DNA of 64,000 nucleotides, taken from NCBI GenBank assembly GCA_029718625.1, contig CM056376.1:27218107-27282106 (forward strand). Direction: 5' to 3'. This document shows, one piece after another, positions 24,701 to 45,128 of the stretch. Position 1 is the first letter of the stretch. Each line of letters opens with the position of its first letter. Origin of the DNA: Synaphobranchus kaupii (lineage: Eukaryota > Chordata > Actinopteri > Anguilliformes > Synaphobranchidae). The translations under genes and the position numbers were made by a program. The notes under the pieces are model-generated. The model worked only from the letters and a program-made list of their open reading frames with translations. It was not told where the DNA came from and ran no database searches.

Positions 24701-25435
24701 AAGGGTTAATCTTTCCCATACCGCGTGTACACGGACCCAGGTCCAATTAACGGCCGAACACGCATGCAAGACTGCATACAGGTGCTCTTACATCAGTCCC
24801 CAATAACTGCCGTGCCAGTCAATGAGATCTGGAAAGAGTTCTTCTAAAGGAAGGGATTTGTGATTTTGTGTCTGTGTGTGTGTGTTTGTGTGCGTACGTG
24901 TGTCTGTGTCGATGCGTTTGTGTGCATGAAATGATGTGTCCGTTTGAGCGAGTGCAGGTGTGATCATGCATGCATGTGTGCACTTGTGTATGTGTGTGTA
25001 TAAGTGTGCATGTATGTGTGTGATTGTCTGAGTTTGCGTGTATTTGTGTTTGTGCTGTGTGCTTGTATGTCCGTGCGTGTGCGTGTATGTGTGCGTGCAC
25101 CTGTGTGTGTGTGTGTGTGTGTGCATACGTGCGTACATGTGTGCCTGTGTGTGTGCGTGCGTGCGTGCGTGTGTGTATGTGTTCACACGCATGCAAACTG
25201 TCATTCCCTGTGCGCCAAATTAAAACACTTGTTCCTTCTCTTTTTTTCCAGAGAGGAGGTCCATGGAAAACTGGCTCTAGGTAAAATGAACGGGCAGCCC
25301 AAGGGCCAATTACGGGCTGACTGCCACCTTGGCTCCGCCCACAATGTCCAAGGCGTGCCGCTAAGTCCCAGCCGTCACACTAATGTCAAAAAGGTGTCAG
25401 GAGTGGGCGGGACCACCTACGAGATCTCTGTGTGA
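7548..25435 (+). CDS. zdhhc8: Palmitoyltransferase ZDHHC8, exons 2-11 (5' partial, frame broken in exon 10)
   Basis: Integral membrane protein S-acyltransferase that transfers palmitate from acyl-CoA to cysteines of target proteins. Joined exons: 7548-7669, 11115-11272, 13565-13737, 15908-16010, 16388-16479, 17939-18071, 18508-18619, 22065-22174, 22600-23685, 25252-25435. They read [17 protein letters not shown] in the second membrane region, then the Cys-rich domain with the DHHC catalytic motif (Cys codon 13580-13582), a second membrane pair, the TTxE motif (TTNEQ), the juxtamembrane triple-Cys segment [11 protein letters not shown], a long disordered Ser/Pro tail with [13 protein letters not shown] [10 protein letters not shown], and a C-terminal EISV PDZ ligand. 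The tail ([14 protein letters not shown]) fits ZDHHC8 better than its paralogue ZDHHC5, and the neighbours agree. All phases join except exon 10, which is 1086 nt where 3n+2 is required: one base too many in a G-rich stretch at 23100-23180. The first coding exon (about 35 residues) was not found and must lie upstream. Without the extra base the visible part is about 757 residues. Confidence 0.95.
9688..9729. repeat. (CA)n microsatellite
   Basis: Uninterrupted CA dinucleotide run of about 21 units, followed by a few cg/ca variants. Confidence 0.95.
10589..11019. mobile_element. TTAA-flanked MITE with gggtcaatttgaccc ends
   Basis: Left end ttaacc then gggtcaatttgaccc; right end gggtcaatttgaccc then gggttaa. 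The TTAA at both ends and the inverted subterminal palindromes suggest a TTAA-targeting (piggyBac/Kolobok-like) non-autonomous element. Confidence 0.65.
11115..11272 (+). CDS. zdhhc8: zdhhc8 exon 3: first half of the DHHC Cys-rich domain
   Basis: Encodes [18 protein letters not shown], then [20 protein letters not shown], the zinc-binding cysteines and histidine that precede the catalytic motif. The acceptor ends at 11114. The donor gtgagg starts at 11273 after codon GAG. A 44-bp tandem copy of the exon end and donor follows immediately. Confidence 0.95.
11253..11321 (+). repeat. 44-bp tandem duplication of the exon 3 end and donor (zdhhc8)
   Basis: tgacaactgtgtggaggtg occurs at 11257 (true exon end and donor) and again at 11301 (tgacaactgtgtggaggtgc). 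Period 44 bp, so the second donor would shift the frame. Confidence 0.9.
11330..11612. repeat. Purine-only (GA-rich) tract in zdhhc8 intron 3
   Basis: About 280 bp almost without pyrimidines on the plus strand, made of gaga/gggaga motifs. Confidence 0.9.
11944..12130. mobile_element. MITE with perfect inverted ends
   Basis: The left end aagctggtttaagctgtgtt (11944-) and the right end ending at 12130 are perfect reverse complements over 22 bp. Interior 143 bp, noncoding, rich in cagct motifs. Confidence 0.75.
12973..13167. repeat. 39-bp tandem repeat, exactly five copies
   Basis: Unit starts agcattcagcagaattagct and ends gggtagatagctttaatt. Five virtually identical copies (195 bp) lie about 400 bp upstream of zdhhc8 exon 4. 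Confidence 0.95.
13565..13737 (+). CDS. zdhhc8: zdhhc8 exon 4: DHHC catalytic motif and third membrane span
   Basis: Reads [19 protein letters not shown] and then a hydrophobic span ([20 protein letters not shown]). The acceptor is gcag at 13561-13564. The donor gtatccttcc at 13738 matches the minor-spliceosome 5' splice consensus (RTATCCTTT) rather than the usual gtragt form. Confidence 0.95.
14408..14446 (+). repeat. Single-copy relative of the 38-bp minisatellite
   Basis: ctggagtttgagacctctg followed by ctgtactaggagtgcag resembles one unit of the array at 797-1886 along its whole length. Confidence 0.5.
14466..14592. repeat. Dispersed repeat with ccttatccagagcaact ... actcaaggatacaa
   Basis: Related sequence recurs at 20505-20560, 22410-22505 and 32964-33122, with shared ctcaagggtaca and (in the last two) a shared aatcaaacc(t/c)gcaac motif. 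It is a high-copy fish repeat type; class not determined. Confidence 0.5.
14632..15427 (-). mobile_element. Probable solo LTR
   Basis: Read on the minus strand it begins TGTAGTG and ends GTAACA (TG...CA), with a TATA-like tttaaatatttt around 15293-15306 and AATAAA at 14707-14702. That is the order of a U3-R-U5 long terminal repeat of about 796 bp. No internal coding region is attached. I could not find a clean target-site duplication, so the ends are provisional. Confidence 0.4.
15752..15926 (+). repeat. 78-bp tandem duplication including the branch point and acceptor of zdhhc8 exon 5
   Basis: gagtcaggctctttaacagc and ctccaggctggtg occur at 15801-15835 and again at 15879-15913, 78 bp apart, separated by (TG)n. 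The second copy is the true acceptor. A third, partial copy (gggctggtggtgtgtg) precedes them. Confidence 0.9.
15908..16010 (+). CDS. zdhhc8: zdhhc8 exon 5: fourth membrane span and TTxE motif
   Basis: Reads [16 protein letters not shown], a membrane span, then GRTTNEQ with the TTxE motif of DHHC enzymes. The acceptor chosen (ccag ending 15907) gives the family's phase. A U12-like branch sequence tctttaac lies 12-13 nt upstream. Donor gtgagg at 16011. An in-frame duplicate acceptor lies 78 bp upstream. Confidence 0.92.
16025..16204 (+). repeat. 21-bp minisatellite, about 8.5 copies, directly after the zdhhc8 exon 5 donor
   Basis: Unit ctcataccctctgtctcact plus c. It starts 14 bp inside intron 5. 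Confidence 0.95.
16388..16479 (+). CDS. zdhhc8: zdhhc8 exon 6: juxtamembrane PaCCT/triple-Cys segment
   Basis: Reads [19 protein letters not shown] and then [12 protein letters not shown]. The CC and the later C correspond to the juxtamembrane cysteines that are themselves acylated in the paralogue ZDHHC5. Acceptor gcag at 16384-16387, donor gtaagt at 16480. It is flanked on both sides by long poly-G tracts. Confidence 0.94.
17939..18071 (+). CDS. zdhhc8: zdhhc8 exon 7
   Basis: Start of the cytosolic tail: [20 protein letters not shown], then [18 protein letters not shown]. Acceptor cacag ends at 17938, donor gtaagc starts at 18072. Phases agree with exons 6 and 8. Confidence 0.92.
18124..18213 (-). 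mobile_element. Truncated TTAA-type MITE
   Basis: Ends ctactcttcaaagggttaa exactly as the element at 30993-31154. The internal gtagaacac and aacattccaaaa segments also match. The other end is missing. Confidence 0.6.
18508..18619 (+). CDS. zdhhc8: zdhhc8 exon 8
   Basis: Reads [20 protein letters not shown] and continues [17 protein letters not shown], matching the SKGSLD..LD.K motif of ZDHHC5/8. Acceptor ccag ends at 18507, donor gtaggc starts at 18620. Confidence 0.92.
20974..21903. mobile_element. hAT-like MITE with 8-bp target duplication
   Basis: Termini caaggttattatagtt and aactgtaataaccttg are inverted. The identical 8-mer attcggac flanks both sides (20966-20973 and 21904-21911). Eight-base duplications are characteristic of hAT elements. 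The interior is tttta-rich and is interrupted by a second MITE. Confidence 0.8.
21143..21648. mobile_element. Second MITE nested in the hAT-like element
   Basis: Long imperfect inverted ends of about 75 bp: ccaaaaaagttgggaca, gcagaaagcagtgattt and attctcttttacata on the left; the complements of these, from tgtaaaagagaattt to cttaacttttttg, on the right. Confidence 0.7.
22065..22174 (+). CDS. zdhhc8: zdhhc8 exon 9
   Basis: Reads [20 protein letters not shown] and continues [24 protein letters not shown] sequence is shared with mammalian ZDHHC8. Acceptor gcag at 22061-22064. The donor is taken as gtcagt at 22175; an alternative donor gtgaag six bases earlier would drop two residues. Confidence 0.88.
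22600..23685 (+). CDS. zdhhc8: zdhhc8 exon 10: long disordered tail, with an apparent one-base frameshift
   Basis: From 22600 the frame reads [28 protein letters not shown] and [16 protein letters not shown], then enters a (GGGGGC)n stretch and stops at 23182-23184. The homologous continuation ([20 protein letters not shown]) lies one frame over, and runs to donor gtacga at 23686. The length, 1086 nt, is exactly one more than the phase of exon 11 requires. The most likely site is the G8 run at 23134-23141 or a neighbouring G5 run. GC content is much higher than in the introns. Confidence 0.88.
24432..24470. repeat. (GTCT)n microsatellite
   Basis: About seven gtct units in zdhhc8 intron 10. 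Confidence 0.85.
24492..24709 (+). mobile_element. TTAA-flanked MITE, full length
   Basis: Starts ttaaccctttgtag and ends ataaagggttaa, inverted. The interior shares ttctagaactccatt and tgttcagttaagaacattct with the copy at 30993-31154, which is in opposite orientation. It also contains an internal duplication of tctagaactccattgtat. Confidence 0.75.
24865..25190. repeat. TG-rich microsatellite region
   Basis: About 325 bp of interrupted (TG)n, ending 60 bp before zdhhc8 exon 11. Confidence 0.9.
25252..25435 (+). CDS. zdhhc8: zdhhc8 exon 11: C terminus with PDZ ligand
   Basis: Acceptor ttccag ends at 25251. Encodes [18 protein letters not shown] and ends [16 protein letters not shown] followed by tga at 25433-25435. 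The terminal EISV is the type II PDZ-binding tail shared by ZDHHC5 and ZDHHC8. Confidence 0.94.
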
Positions 25436-27200
25436 TAGGGCACACTGCCACGCCCGTCCAAAGCAGCACTGCCATGGCAACCACCATCACCACCGCCGTG
25501 CTACAAAGGGTTGTTTTGTTTGTTGTTCTCTTTTTTTGTTGTTATTATCGACCAATCGGGGGGCCCCAAAGCCTTACTTGATGGGGGTTTCTGTCCAATA
25601 GGCGGCCTCCGTTATTTATATCCTAGTGGCCTGCCCATTGTACGGTTGTCCTGAAGAATTTGGCTTCCTTCTGTCTCTCTGTTTGTAGCAAAAACAACAA
25701 CATAAAAATGACATGAAAACTGAAGACGAATTGTTTGTTCATTATCCACTTCCTGTTTGCTTGTTCCTCCGGACAGCTTTGTTTGTGACTCATCGGAAGC
25801 AAGTGACATCACGACTGCGCAGAGACTGCATCAGTGTTGTCCATTAGCTTGTACCTGTGGCACAAAAAGCCTTTTATTTTATTTTTTTGTTCAGTAGCAA
25901 AATGGATATTGTGTCAAATGTACTTTGAAAGCTTGGAACAACATACAAACACATTAATTTTCTTGCCGTCCGTTCTGTGAAGGGTAAATAACCGTTATTA
26001 TCAGTCCCCTGGTTGCTAGTAACTGGGCCCCATGACATCAATCAGACTTCAGGATGTCTGACGGCGACGGACAACCCTTTGTCAAAGCCCGAGCTGGCCA
26101 CAGAGTGATTACTGTGCAACACCAGGTCACCCGAAAGTGTGGCTCTTGGAGAAATGCCTGTTCTTGCCATTTTTCGTTTGATTGTTGGAATTATTTTGTC
26201 GTGTTATTTCTGTCCACTTTTATTTAGCTGACGAGCAGCTGTCTTTAAGTCAAAGTAAAAAGTGTAACATCACTGAGGTTTCGAAATCCACTAACCAGAA
26301 ATGGAGAGAGACGCCCGGTGATACGGTGAGGGCTTTTCTGGCAGCGCTTGCTTCTGCCTAGTTCCGTCCTCTCGCTATGGTCTGAGCAGTTTCCAGTCTC
26401 TTATGTCCGTCTGATTGGTCGAAACTGGTAGCCTATAGGAACGACGGGAGGGAGTATTGTTCAGTACATTCCAGTTCAGGATTACTCCAGCTGTCCAGTG
26501 CTCGTCTCGCCTGTGACCTTACCGCATTTTGCAGTCATGTAACTCGGATCTGTGTGCTGCATTTCATTCGTTCAGGTAAGTCATTGTCATGCTTGTGAGC
26601 TGCATCCTCCAATCAGGTTCGAGTTTTGGGACCGGTTCATTGTAGCTACGTACCACTATGTGTTGGTGCTCCCAATGTAGGCGGTATTCTGTAACGGAAC
26701 TACAAGATGTGTCCAGTCCTGCCCAGTTGATTCCACTGCAGTGATTGGTGTAGCACAGCTACAAAACTGTTTTCTCCAAATGTTTGTCTTTGGAAAAAAA
26801 TCACCATTGGTACTCAACCATACATAGAGAATAAGCTCAGAATATATTACTTTAATGACCCTTTATTTGATTATGTATTTTTTTAAATCAACATGCCCAT
26901 AGGCTTGTACAACTGCAGTTTAAAATGCTGCCTTTAGATTTGGGTAAAACAGTAAGTCAGTATTGTCCATGGCTGTGTAACACATGAAAATTAAAAAATA
27001 AACTTTTTTTTTTTTTTTTTTTTAACTTGCTTGACTTTTTTTATACCCAACGCTTTGATCATTTGATACATCTTGCTTTTTATACAGATATTCTGGCAAT
27101 GAGTGGATGTTTTTGTTATGAGTGGATTTTATTTTATTTCTCTCGGTTATTTATAATTTAAGCAAATAAATTAACAAATTATCCTGTACTGAACGCGGGG
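25436..27200 (+). other. zdhhc8: zdhhc8 3' UTR (approximate)
   Basis: Noncoding sequence after the zdhhc8 stop. Two AATAAA signals are present, at 26997-27002 (directly followed by a T-run) and 27165-27170, so the transcript probably ends near 27.02 or 27.19 kb. No repeat family recognised. Confidence 0.5.
27165..27170 (+). terminator. Candidate zdhhc8 poly(A) signal (distal)
   Basis: AATAAA in AT-rich sequence 1.73 kb after the stop codon. A proximal alternative is at 26997-27002. Confidence 0.4.

Positions 27201-27201
<1 letters not shown>

Positions 27202-27231
<30 letters not shown>
27202..27231 (+). repeat. 30-base G homopolymer
   Basis: The longest of thirteen G or C runs of 14-30 bases in the window. 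It lies just after the zdhhc8 distal poly(A) signal. Confidence 0.9.
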
Positions 27232-27813
27232 CGGGTATCCTAGTTTGTTGTTTCAATATTTTTGCAGTGTGAAAAAGTTATCGATGAAAGTGTATGAAAT
27301 GGTGATGCCACAGGATTGAATGATGCTGAAACTGCACCGTCATCCTTTCAATGCCTGTAGGTATGTGGTAGCAGTGACTGAGTCCTCTATCACAAGTAAT
27401 CCTGAACGGTTTCCTCGTTGAAGACATAACAACGTTTTCAGCAGCTGTCTGGTACAGCACAATATTGTAAAAAATGCTACATGAAGAAGGTTGATGAAAA
27501 GATATAGATCTGTTTTCTTTTTTGTTTGTTTTTGATCTTTGAAGAAGATATAGTTTGATATTAAGGTACATCTATTTTTTTTGTTTTTCTTCATTTAAAG
27601 AAAAAAAAAATCACTGATTAAATGTAGCTTGAAATTTTTATGCCTGTTGTATTTCTTTGCTTTCCTGGGTTGTGTTGTGTCCCAGTGGTTTGGGGGGGGG
27701 GGCGGGGTGTTGGAGAATCAGATGGTGATGCTCATTGAATGCACTTGAGTAGCAGACACATTTTAATTAATCTCTGAGCCATACAGTCACTGAAGTGTTT
27801 TTCAGAGAGATTC

Positions 27814-28390
27814 CGTCTTGGGCTGCTGGGTGGCTCATTCGGTTAAGGAAATACGCTGTGGTGCATGGATGAGCCTCATGGACTGTGCTGGTGCCGACTG
27901 TAGCTGTGAGCTCCGCAGGTCGACGTACAATTGTCGCCTGCGTCACCCAGGGTACAGGAGAGTTCAGTCGGACAGGTGTCCGCATTTCAGCGCTCTCGAG
28001 TGACCACTGCTGGGTGATATAAGGGCGCTCGTAAGACTGCATGTCAAAACCGCATATGAAAGGTCCTCCTCCGATGCTGCTCAATAAGAGCTTAGGTGCG
28101 GTCTGCATTGACAAGAGAAGCAGCTGTAGGACGGCACGTGTTTCGGAGGAGAGCCGTGGATGTCCCAGCTCTCCCGCATTGGCAGGGTGGTTCACGCATT
28201 GGAATGCGGCTGGGGTTGCAGACAGTTGGACATTCCAGATTTCGCCGAGAATTGGATATACAGCCCCAAATTGGGCTACACATTGGTGGTGGTTGAGGTG
28301 TTTCCCCCTCATCATTGTACATCGCTTTGAGTGTGAGAAAGGCGCTATATATATATATATATGGCATTATTATTATCCATTATTATTAGA
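27814..28390 (+). mobile_element. SINE-like retroelement
   Basis: The 3' end reads cgctttgagtgtgagaaagg then cgctata, an (AT)n run and (ATT)n, the style of tail used by fish SINEs mobilised by L2-type LINEs. The body has no ORF. The 5' head (gctgggtggctcattcggtt) is only weakly tRNA-like. Confidence 0.5.
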
Positions 28391-29397
28391 CTTAGCCGGC
28401 GTATCTGAAATGCACAAGGCCAGCCTCTTCCAATTTAAGCTGCAGCCTATCAGCTGAGTCGAGCAGGAGTTGAGCTGGAGGACCGTGTGTAAGTGGGCCG
28501 CCGATGTTCTTATAAATTGAGCTCGCCCTGAGGATGATGTTATGGTTTTCTGTATATATATCTGATATGTTGAACATTTACATTTCAATTGTTTCTCACA
28601 CATCTCAATAGAAAAATAAAAAATCACATTTTGAAGATGACTCCAGGGCCTAAAAATAAGGCTTAGTGTCAAGATATTTCTTTTCGGTGACATTTTTCAT
28701 AAATTTAAAAACCATTTCCTGGCATTTCTTTTGTTGAACTGATGTTATTTAGATTGTTATTCATCCATCAAATTATATTAAACACTGGAGTTTAGGGTTA
28801 GGAAAATAACGAAAAAACGGGGGTTGTGTTTGGGAGCTACATGTCTGATGAACACTGGTAGCTTGAAACGTCACATGTAATCTTTAATAAATTTGGCATT
28901 AGGGAGCCCAAGTATGTGGATTTTTTCTTTTCAAATATTTAGGATTAACCTTTAATTTAGGATATCCCAGAGTGTATATTGTCATCTTGTGTACACTTTT
29001 AAAACCAGAACAGAGAGCATCTCTCATTTAATGACTCATAAAAACCGTGTTCATCCTAGGAACAGTCACACTACATGCAGTGGCAGGCTATGGTAACGGG
29101 GTGACATGCGCGACGATATTTTGGATCCCGATGAAATAGATTTCAACAAGCTAGCTAGGCAAAGAAGGGATTTTCTTAGGATTTCTTTAAAAATATTGAA
29201 AACTGCAAAATCGTGGGTAAAAATCCTGTAGTATATGCTCGGCAGCAACCATTAAAGAAATTACATTGACCAGTAATGGTAAAACTAAAACACTGATTAG
29301 GGGTAGTATCTGGATTTTTCAAATATCCACATTCTAAAAAAAAAAAGCTTTAAAAAAAGAAAAGCTTTACATGTGTATATTCTCACACACACACCTG
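28391..29397. other. Intergenic, no feature seen
   Basis: AT-rich sequence between the zdhhc8 and ranbp1 3' ends. No gene or recognisable element. Confidence 0.4.
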
Positions 29398-29552
29398 GGC
29401 GGTATTTCACAAAGGAGTTTTCCAGCTAAATTGACTGTAAATATTTAAATTTGACAACATCCGATTGGATGAGAGCCTGGGTTACTTCAAAATAGTTACA
29501 AATATAAGCCATTTTAATGCTTTAATCCCACTTTGTGAAATATATCCCTGGT
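29398..29552. mobile_element. Possible MITE remnant
   Basis: tatttcacaaagg near the left end and ctttgtgaaatata near the right end are inverted. Similar termini occur in the palindromic element at 61507-61621. Confidence 0.45.
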
Positions 29553-30075
29553 TCCATTACTTCCACATCTTCCCTAAGTTTAGATGAGCAGACCGGCACA
29601 TTCGTACATATTCAAATCCCAGGAGGGACCCGGCTGTTGTATCCTTGAGCAAAGGACTTCACCTGAATGGATGGATAGCATGTAAAGAAAATAATATAAA
29701 GGTTAGCAACTTTTACAAAGAAAAGACAACTATAAGCCTGGATAGTGAACCTGTGCCAACATGGTCCAGCTACATAACTGAAGTATACATCAGTTTAAGG
29801 CCAACGTTTCTCCCATGTTTCCACCACCAATGTTACTCAATGCTTTAATAAATACTAACACTTTTGTTTAACTTTTTATTCCCCCCACCCCCCAACCTGA
29901 CAAGATACCATGCTTCTTTTTGTCCATATGACAAAAGGATATAAATTGAGAAACCAGTTACAATAACTGGACGGCATTCTACCAGTCAAATTTTAACACC
30001 CAGTTTGAAAAGATCACATGACGGGGTAGAGAGCATCATACTTTAATTTCTTTTCTTTTTTTTTGTTCACAACTT

Positions 30076-30081
30076 TTTATT
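30076..30081 (-). terminator. Candidate ranbp1 poly(A) signal
   Basis: AATAAA on the minus strand (tttatt on plus) 1.77 kb downstream of the ranbp1 stop. A second one lies at 29875-29880. Confidence 0.4.
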
Positions 30082-31852
30082 ACACAATGTGTAACATGTT
30101 ACCACTATAAAAAGTGAAATCATTCTTGAACCAAATTCCTTCATCGAATTGCCAATGAAACTTGATGTGCCATGTTCACACTGCCAGAAAGTGCTAGCTA
30201 CAGTGGGGAATGCCAAAAAGTGTTAAAGTCAAGCAACATTAAAAATATGTACTGTGAATATATACCTAACCGGGTGATTAGCGTCTCAGGCTGGTCACAC
30301 AAGGACTGGGCTGTTGGGTGTGTCATACTCAACCACACGGGTAGCATTCAGACAGGTAGCAACAACTCGAACCCAACTCCCAAACTCTCTCAAATAACCT
30401 CCACTACTACTGCGAGAGTAATCACCAGCAACATCAAAGCTGCTTTGACAGTAAGCATCAAGAAGCACATCCAGTTCATGTTCCCCACTACCTTGTACCG
30501 GAATAATCTATGCATGCAAGGTCATTCTCACCTATTTTTTAAGATTCAAAATGTCACCCCCCCCATCCCACCTCCCCATAAGATGGCTGAAAAGTAGTCG
30601 TCGTCATAATACTTTCTACCATGAAGTTGTGGGGAGGACGGGGGGGTTGGGAAGAGACCCATCACTTTTGCAAGAGAATAAATTTGATTTTGAATGTATA
30701 TCAAAGGCAAACCATCTCAGCTATGTATGTTTTTTTAAATTTATTTTAGATTTATTTACAGATGTGTACTGGCACACGAGGAAGCAGGGATTATTAAACT
30801 GCTCTGACAGATGAGCCAAATGCATTTGTCATCTACAATATTCCTCTTTAGAACCTTTTCAAACGCTTAGATTTTTAGTATCCGATTATATATGTTGCAG
30901 CAGACGGGGGGGGGGGGGGGGGGAGGGGTACGACAAACTATCAATAGGCTGCTGAAGACAAGTCACTGGTCAGATGTACAAACCCTACATTCTTAACCCT
31001 TTAAGGTGTAAGACCACACATGTGATTAGAATGTTCTTAACTGAATGTTCCAATGCTGATGTAACAATCACTACTGGTAATTAAAAGAAATGGAGTTCTA
31101 GAACACCTTCGAATTTAGAAAAAAATCCAAAAAGCCTACTCTTCAAAGGGTTAAACAACTTATCAACTACTTCTTTAGTTCAGCAGCTTCAGCCACATCA
31201 AAGCCTAAAGCGAGTCATTTGAGGTTTTCTTAGTTTCGATAATATGGCTGTCATTCAACACCACTGTTCCTTCGGTGAGCCTGTGATGGACTCCTCTATA
31301 GTAACGGTAGCTAAGAGTAGTCTAGGTTTGTATCCATCCAAGGAGCAACAACACTACTCTCCCCCTAGTTTCTAAACTTGAGTCGTTCGCCAGCACTCTA
31401 AGAATGCGTGCCAGCAAAATTAGATTTTCTGATCCTCAAAACTTTTTCCTAAAAAATAAAACAGAAAAGCGTCACCCAATGTGGGAATTATCAGTATCAC
31501 AAGGCTTGTTTCACAGTACGGTGTCATGTTTAAGGTACTTTGAGTTACAGGTGACCAGAATACAGACAACTTGTTTCCACCATGGGAAAAAATAATTAAA
31601 GAATAAAAAAAAATAAAAATGTGAAGAAAAAAAGCACAGTACAATTTTATGACTGGGGAATGGATATTTTGAAAAGCCTCTAAGATCTTGTGATCACAGA
31701 CGGCAAAACAAATGTATAATAATAATAATAAAAATCAAAAAAACTTAACAGAAAAACAAAATGCAAGTGTCCAAATTCAGTTTCTTAAAGAGTCTATTGT
31801 AGAAAAAAAGGGAAAAATGACAAGTTGAAAATAAGGAAAGCCAAGTTCCTGA
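30082..31852 (-). other. ranbp1: ranbp1 3' UTR (approximate)
   Basis: Downstream of the ranbp1 stop on the minus strand and AT-rich. It contains a TTAA-flanked MITE (30993-31154) and an 18-base G run (30906-30923). If the distal signal is used, the MITE is part of the mRNA. Confidence 0.4.
30993..31154 (-). mobile_element. TTAA-flanked MITE, same family as 24492-24709
   Basis: Starts ttaaccctttaagg and ends caaagggttaa. The interior is the reverse complement of the 24492 copy (gaatgttcttaactgaatg, aatggagttctagaac). Confidence 0.75.
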
Positions 31853-43387
<11,535 letters not shown>

Positions 43388-44484
43388 ATTAGTACAGATG
43401 TTTAGAGATTGCGGAATTTCGTCTGGTTACTTTCAAGCCAAGCCCCAGTCCGTCTCCTCTGCACCTCTTCCTGCTGCTCCTTTCGCGCGCTGAAACTCCC
43501 CTCGTCACATTACCTCACACCCATCAGCCTCTCCACTTTCCACACAAATTCCACATAGAAATTAATTATTTCACCCTTCATAATGCTATATAACAAAAAT
43601 TAATGCTAAATTCGGCCTTTTAGCAGTAGCTAATGCAACAATATTTTTTAATGCAATGCATATATGTGTTTATTTATTTATCGTTTTCGAATTAAGAGTT
43701 CTGTCAAAAACAATGGTCCGATTTTGTATAGTATCTATTATATGACAGTAAGTGGAAAATTCATATTTTATTGTATAATATGTATTTATTTTCATAGTTT
43801 CGCTACAATTGACCCTGGGGAAAACGTCACTTCCTGTGAACGATTATTTTTATGTTTGTTTTTTTCTTTTTCTTTTTTTTTTCTGTTCATCGAACAATGT
43901 AATGTCTTAACACGGACGTAGGTTAATTAAAATCAGTCAGAAATTAGAACGCATTATTTTCCCATCGTCCCCACGTTGCGATGCACGTGTTTTCCCTTAC
44001 CGTCATGGCGTCCGACTGATGCACACAGGCATAACAACGTTTGATGGTAGATCTTCAACTCATGCACGTGCAATAGTTAAATTCTAAAGCGAAGGCGAAG
44101 GTAATTTCACTCTTGTAACCACATTCTGTTTGTGCAATAATATGTAACCATATGTCATGATACACGAAGGAAGCCATTCGTGCATGAATGAGCTAATTAG
44201 CTAGCTCCCGGTAATACTGCACCCACTAACGTTCCGTAGTGCAAGTGGGGACAGTTCTGCGCGAAATTACTTGACAGTAGTCCACGTGTTAATAGGGCAA
44301 CGCTGTTCCTCTCCTAGGTGCAACACAAATATGTCCTTTTTTAGTTGATATGGTACACAGTGTTATCAGTATGTTTGCTGTAATAACCGCTTAGCTAAAA
44401 TCTACTGAGAAAACACTGGGAAATTGGATCACATTAGCAGTGTTATCAAAATCTTAATGTGTTTCCTTTGTTGTGGTTAAGAAC
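43388..44484. promoter_or_regulatory. Divergent ranbp1/trmt2a intergenic promoter region
   Basis: The 1.1 kb between the two start codons carries both 5' ends head to head. In mammals the same pair (Htf9-a/Htf9-c) is driven from one CpG island. Here CpGs cluster near the ranbp1 ATG (43425-43505) and around 43980-44070, with E-box cacgtg elements near 43984 and 44064; the middle (43550-43900) is AT-rich. I see no clear TATA box for either gene. Two separate promoters rather than one bidirectional core are possible. Confidence 0.6.
43481..43488 (+). promoter_or_regulatory. E2F-type site upstream of ranbp1
   Basis: The octamer tttcgcgc matches the E2F consensus TTTSGCGC and lies 94 bp upstream of the ranbp1 ATG. 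Mammalian RanBP1 transcription is E2F-controlled and cell-cycle dependent, which makes the placement plausible. Function is inferred. Confidence 0.5.
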
Positions 44485-45128
44485 ATGGCAGAAGTTGGAG
44501 GCGAAGCAGTGGCAGCAGACGCCCCGCTGGGCGAAATGGATTCTGGCCCGGAGAAAGTGCTGCAGGAAGAAACGACAGAGAACGTGGACGAGGTGGTGAT
44601 GGACAGAGAGGGTGAAGCGGGCTCCGACCCTAGCGTATACCGCTACATCAAGGGGGACCTCTTCACTTCCGAAATTTTCAAAGTGGAGATCCAGAATCTG
44701 CCCAAGTTCATAGGCTTCAACGACCTGAAGAAGTTCTTGAGCAAGCACGGCCTGAACCCGCACAAGATCAAGCTCTTCAAGAGGTTGACTTTCGCCTTCG
44801 TGACATTCAAGAGCGCGGAGGAGCGCGACAAGGCGATGAAGGCCGTGCACGGAATGCAGTGGAGGGGGCGCGTGCTGAGCGTGCGCCTGGCCAAGCCAAA
44901 GGCCGACCCCATCCTGAGGAAGAGGAGGCAAGAGGAGGCCGAGGGCGGCCAGCCGGCCTCCAAGCGCTCTGCGGTGTCCCTGGGGCAGGAGGAGACGAAG
45001 GAGGAGAACAAGGAGCCCCTCAGTAAGCAGATAGCTGACGTTGTGACGCCCCTGTGGGAGGTGCCTTACGAGGAGCAGCTGAAGAGGAAGGAGCAGGAGG
45101 TGGAGGCGGTTCTGCAGAGGCTGGCCAG
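44485..45128 (+). CDS. trmt2a: trmt2a exon 1: N terminus and RRM
   Basis: Begins MAEVGGEAVAADAPLGE, then an acidic stretch and an RRM (IFKVEIQNLPKFIGF, LTFAFVTFKSAEERD, GRVLSVRLAKPKAD). Ends QVEAVLQRLA plus two bases before donor gtgaga at 45129. CpG-rich. A possible acceptor (ttaag ending 44480) just before the ATG leaves room for a noncoding first exon. Confidence 0.93.
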
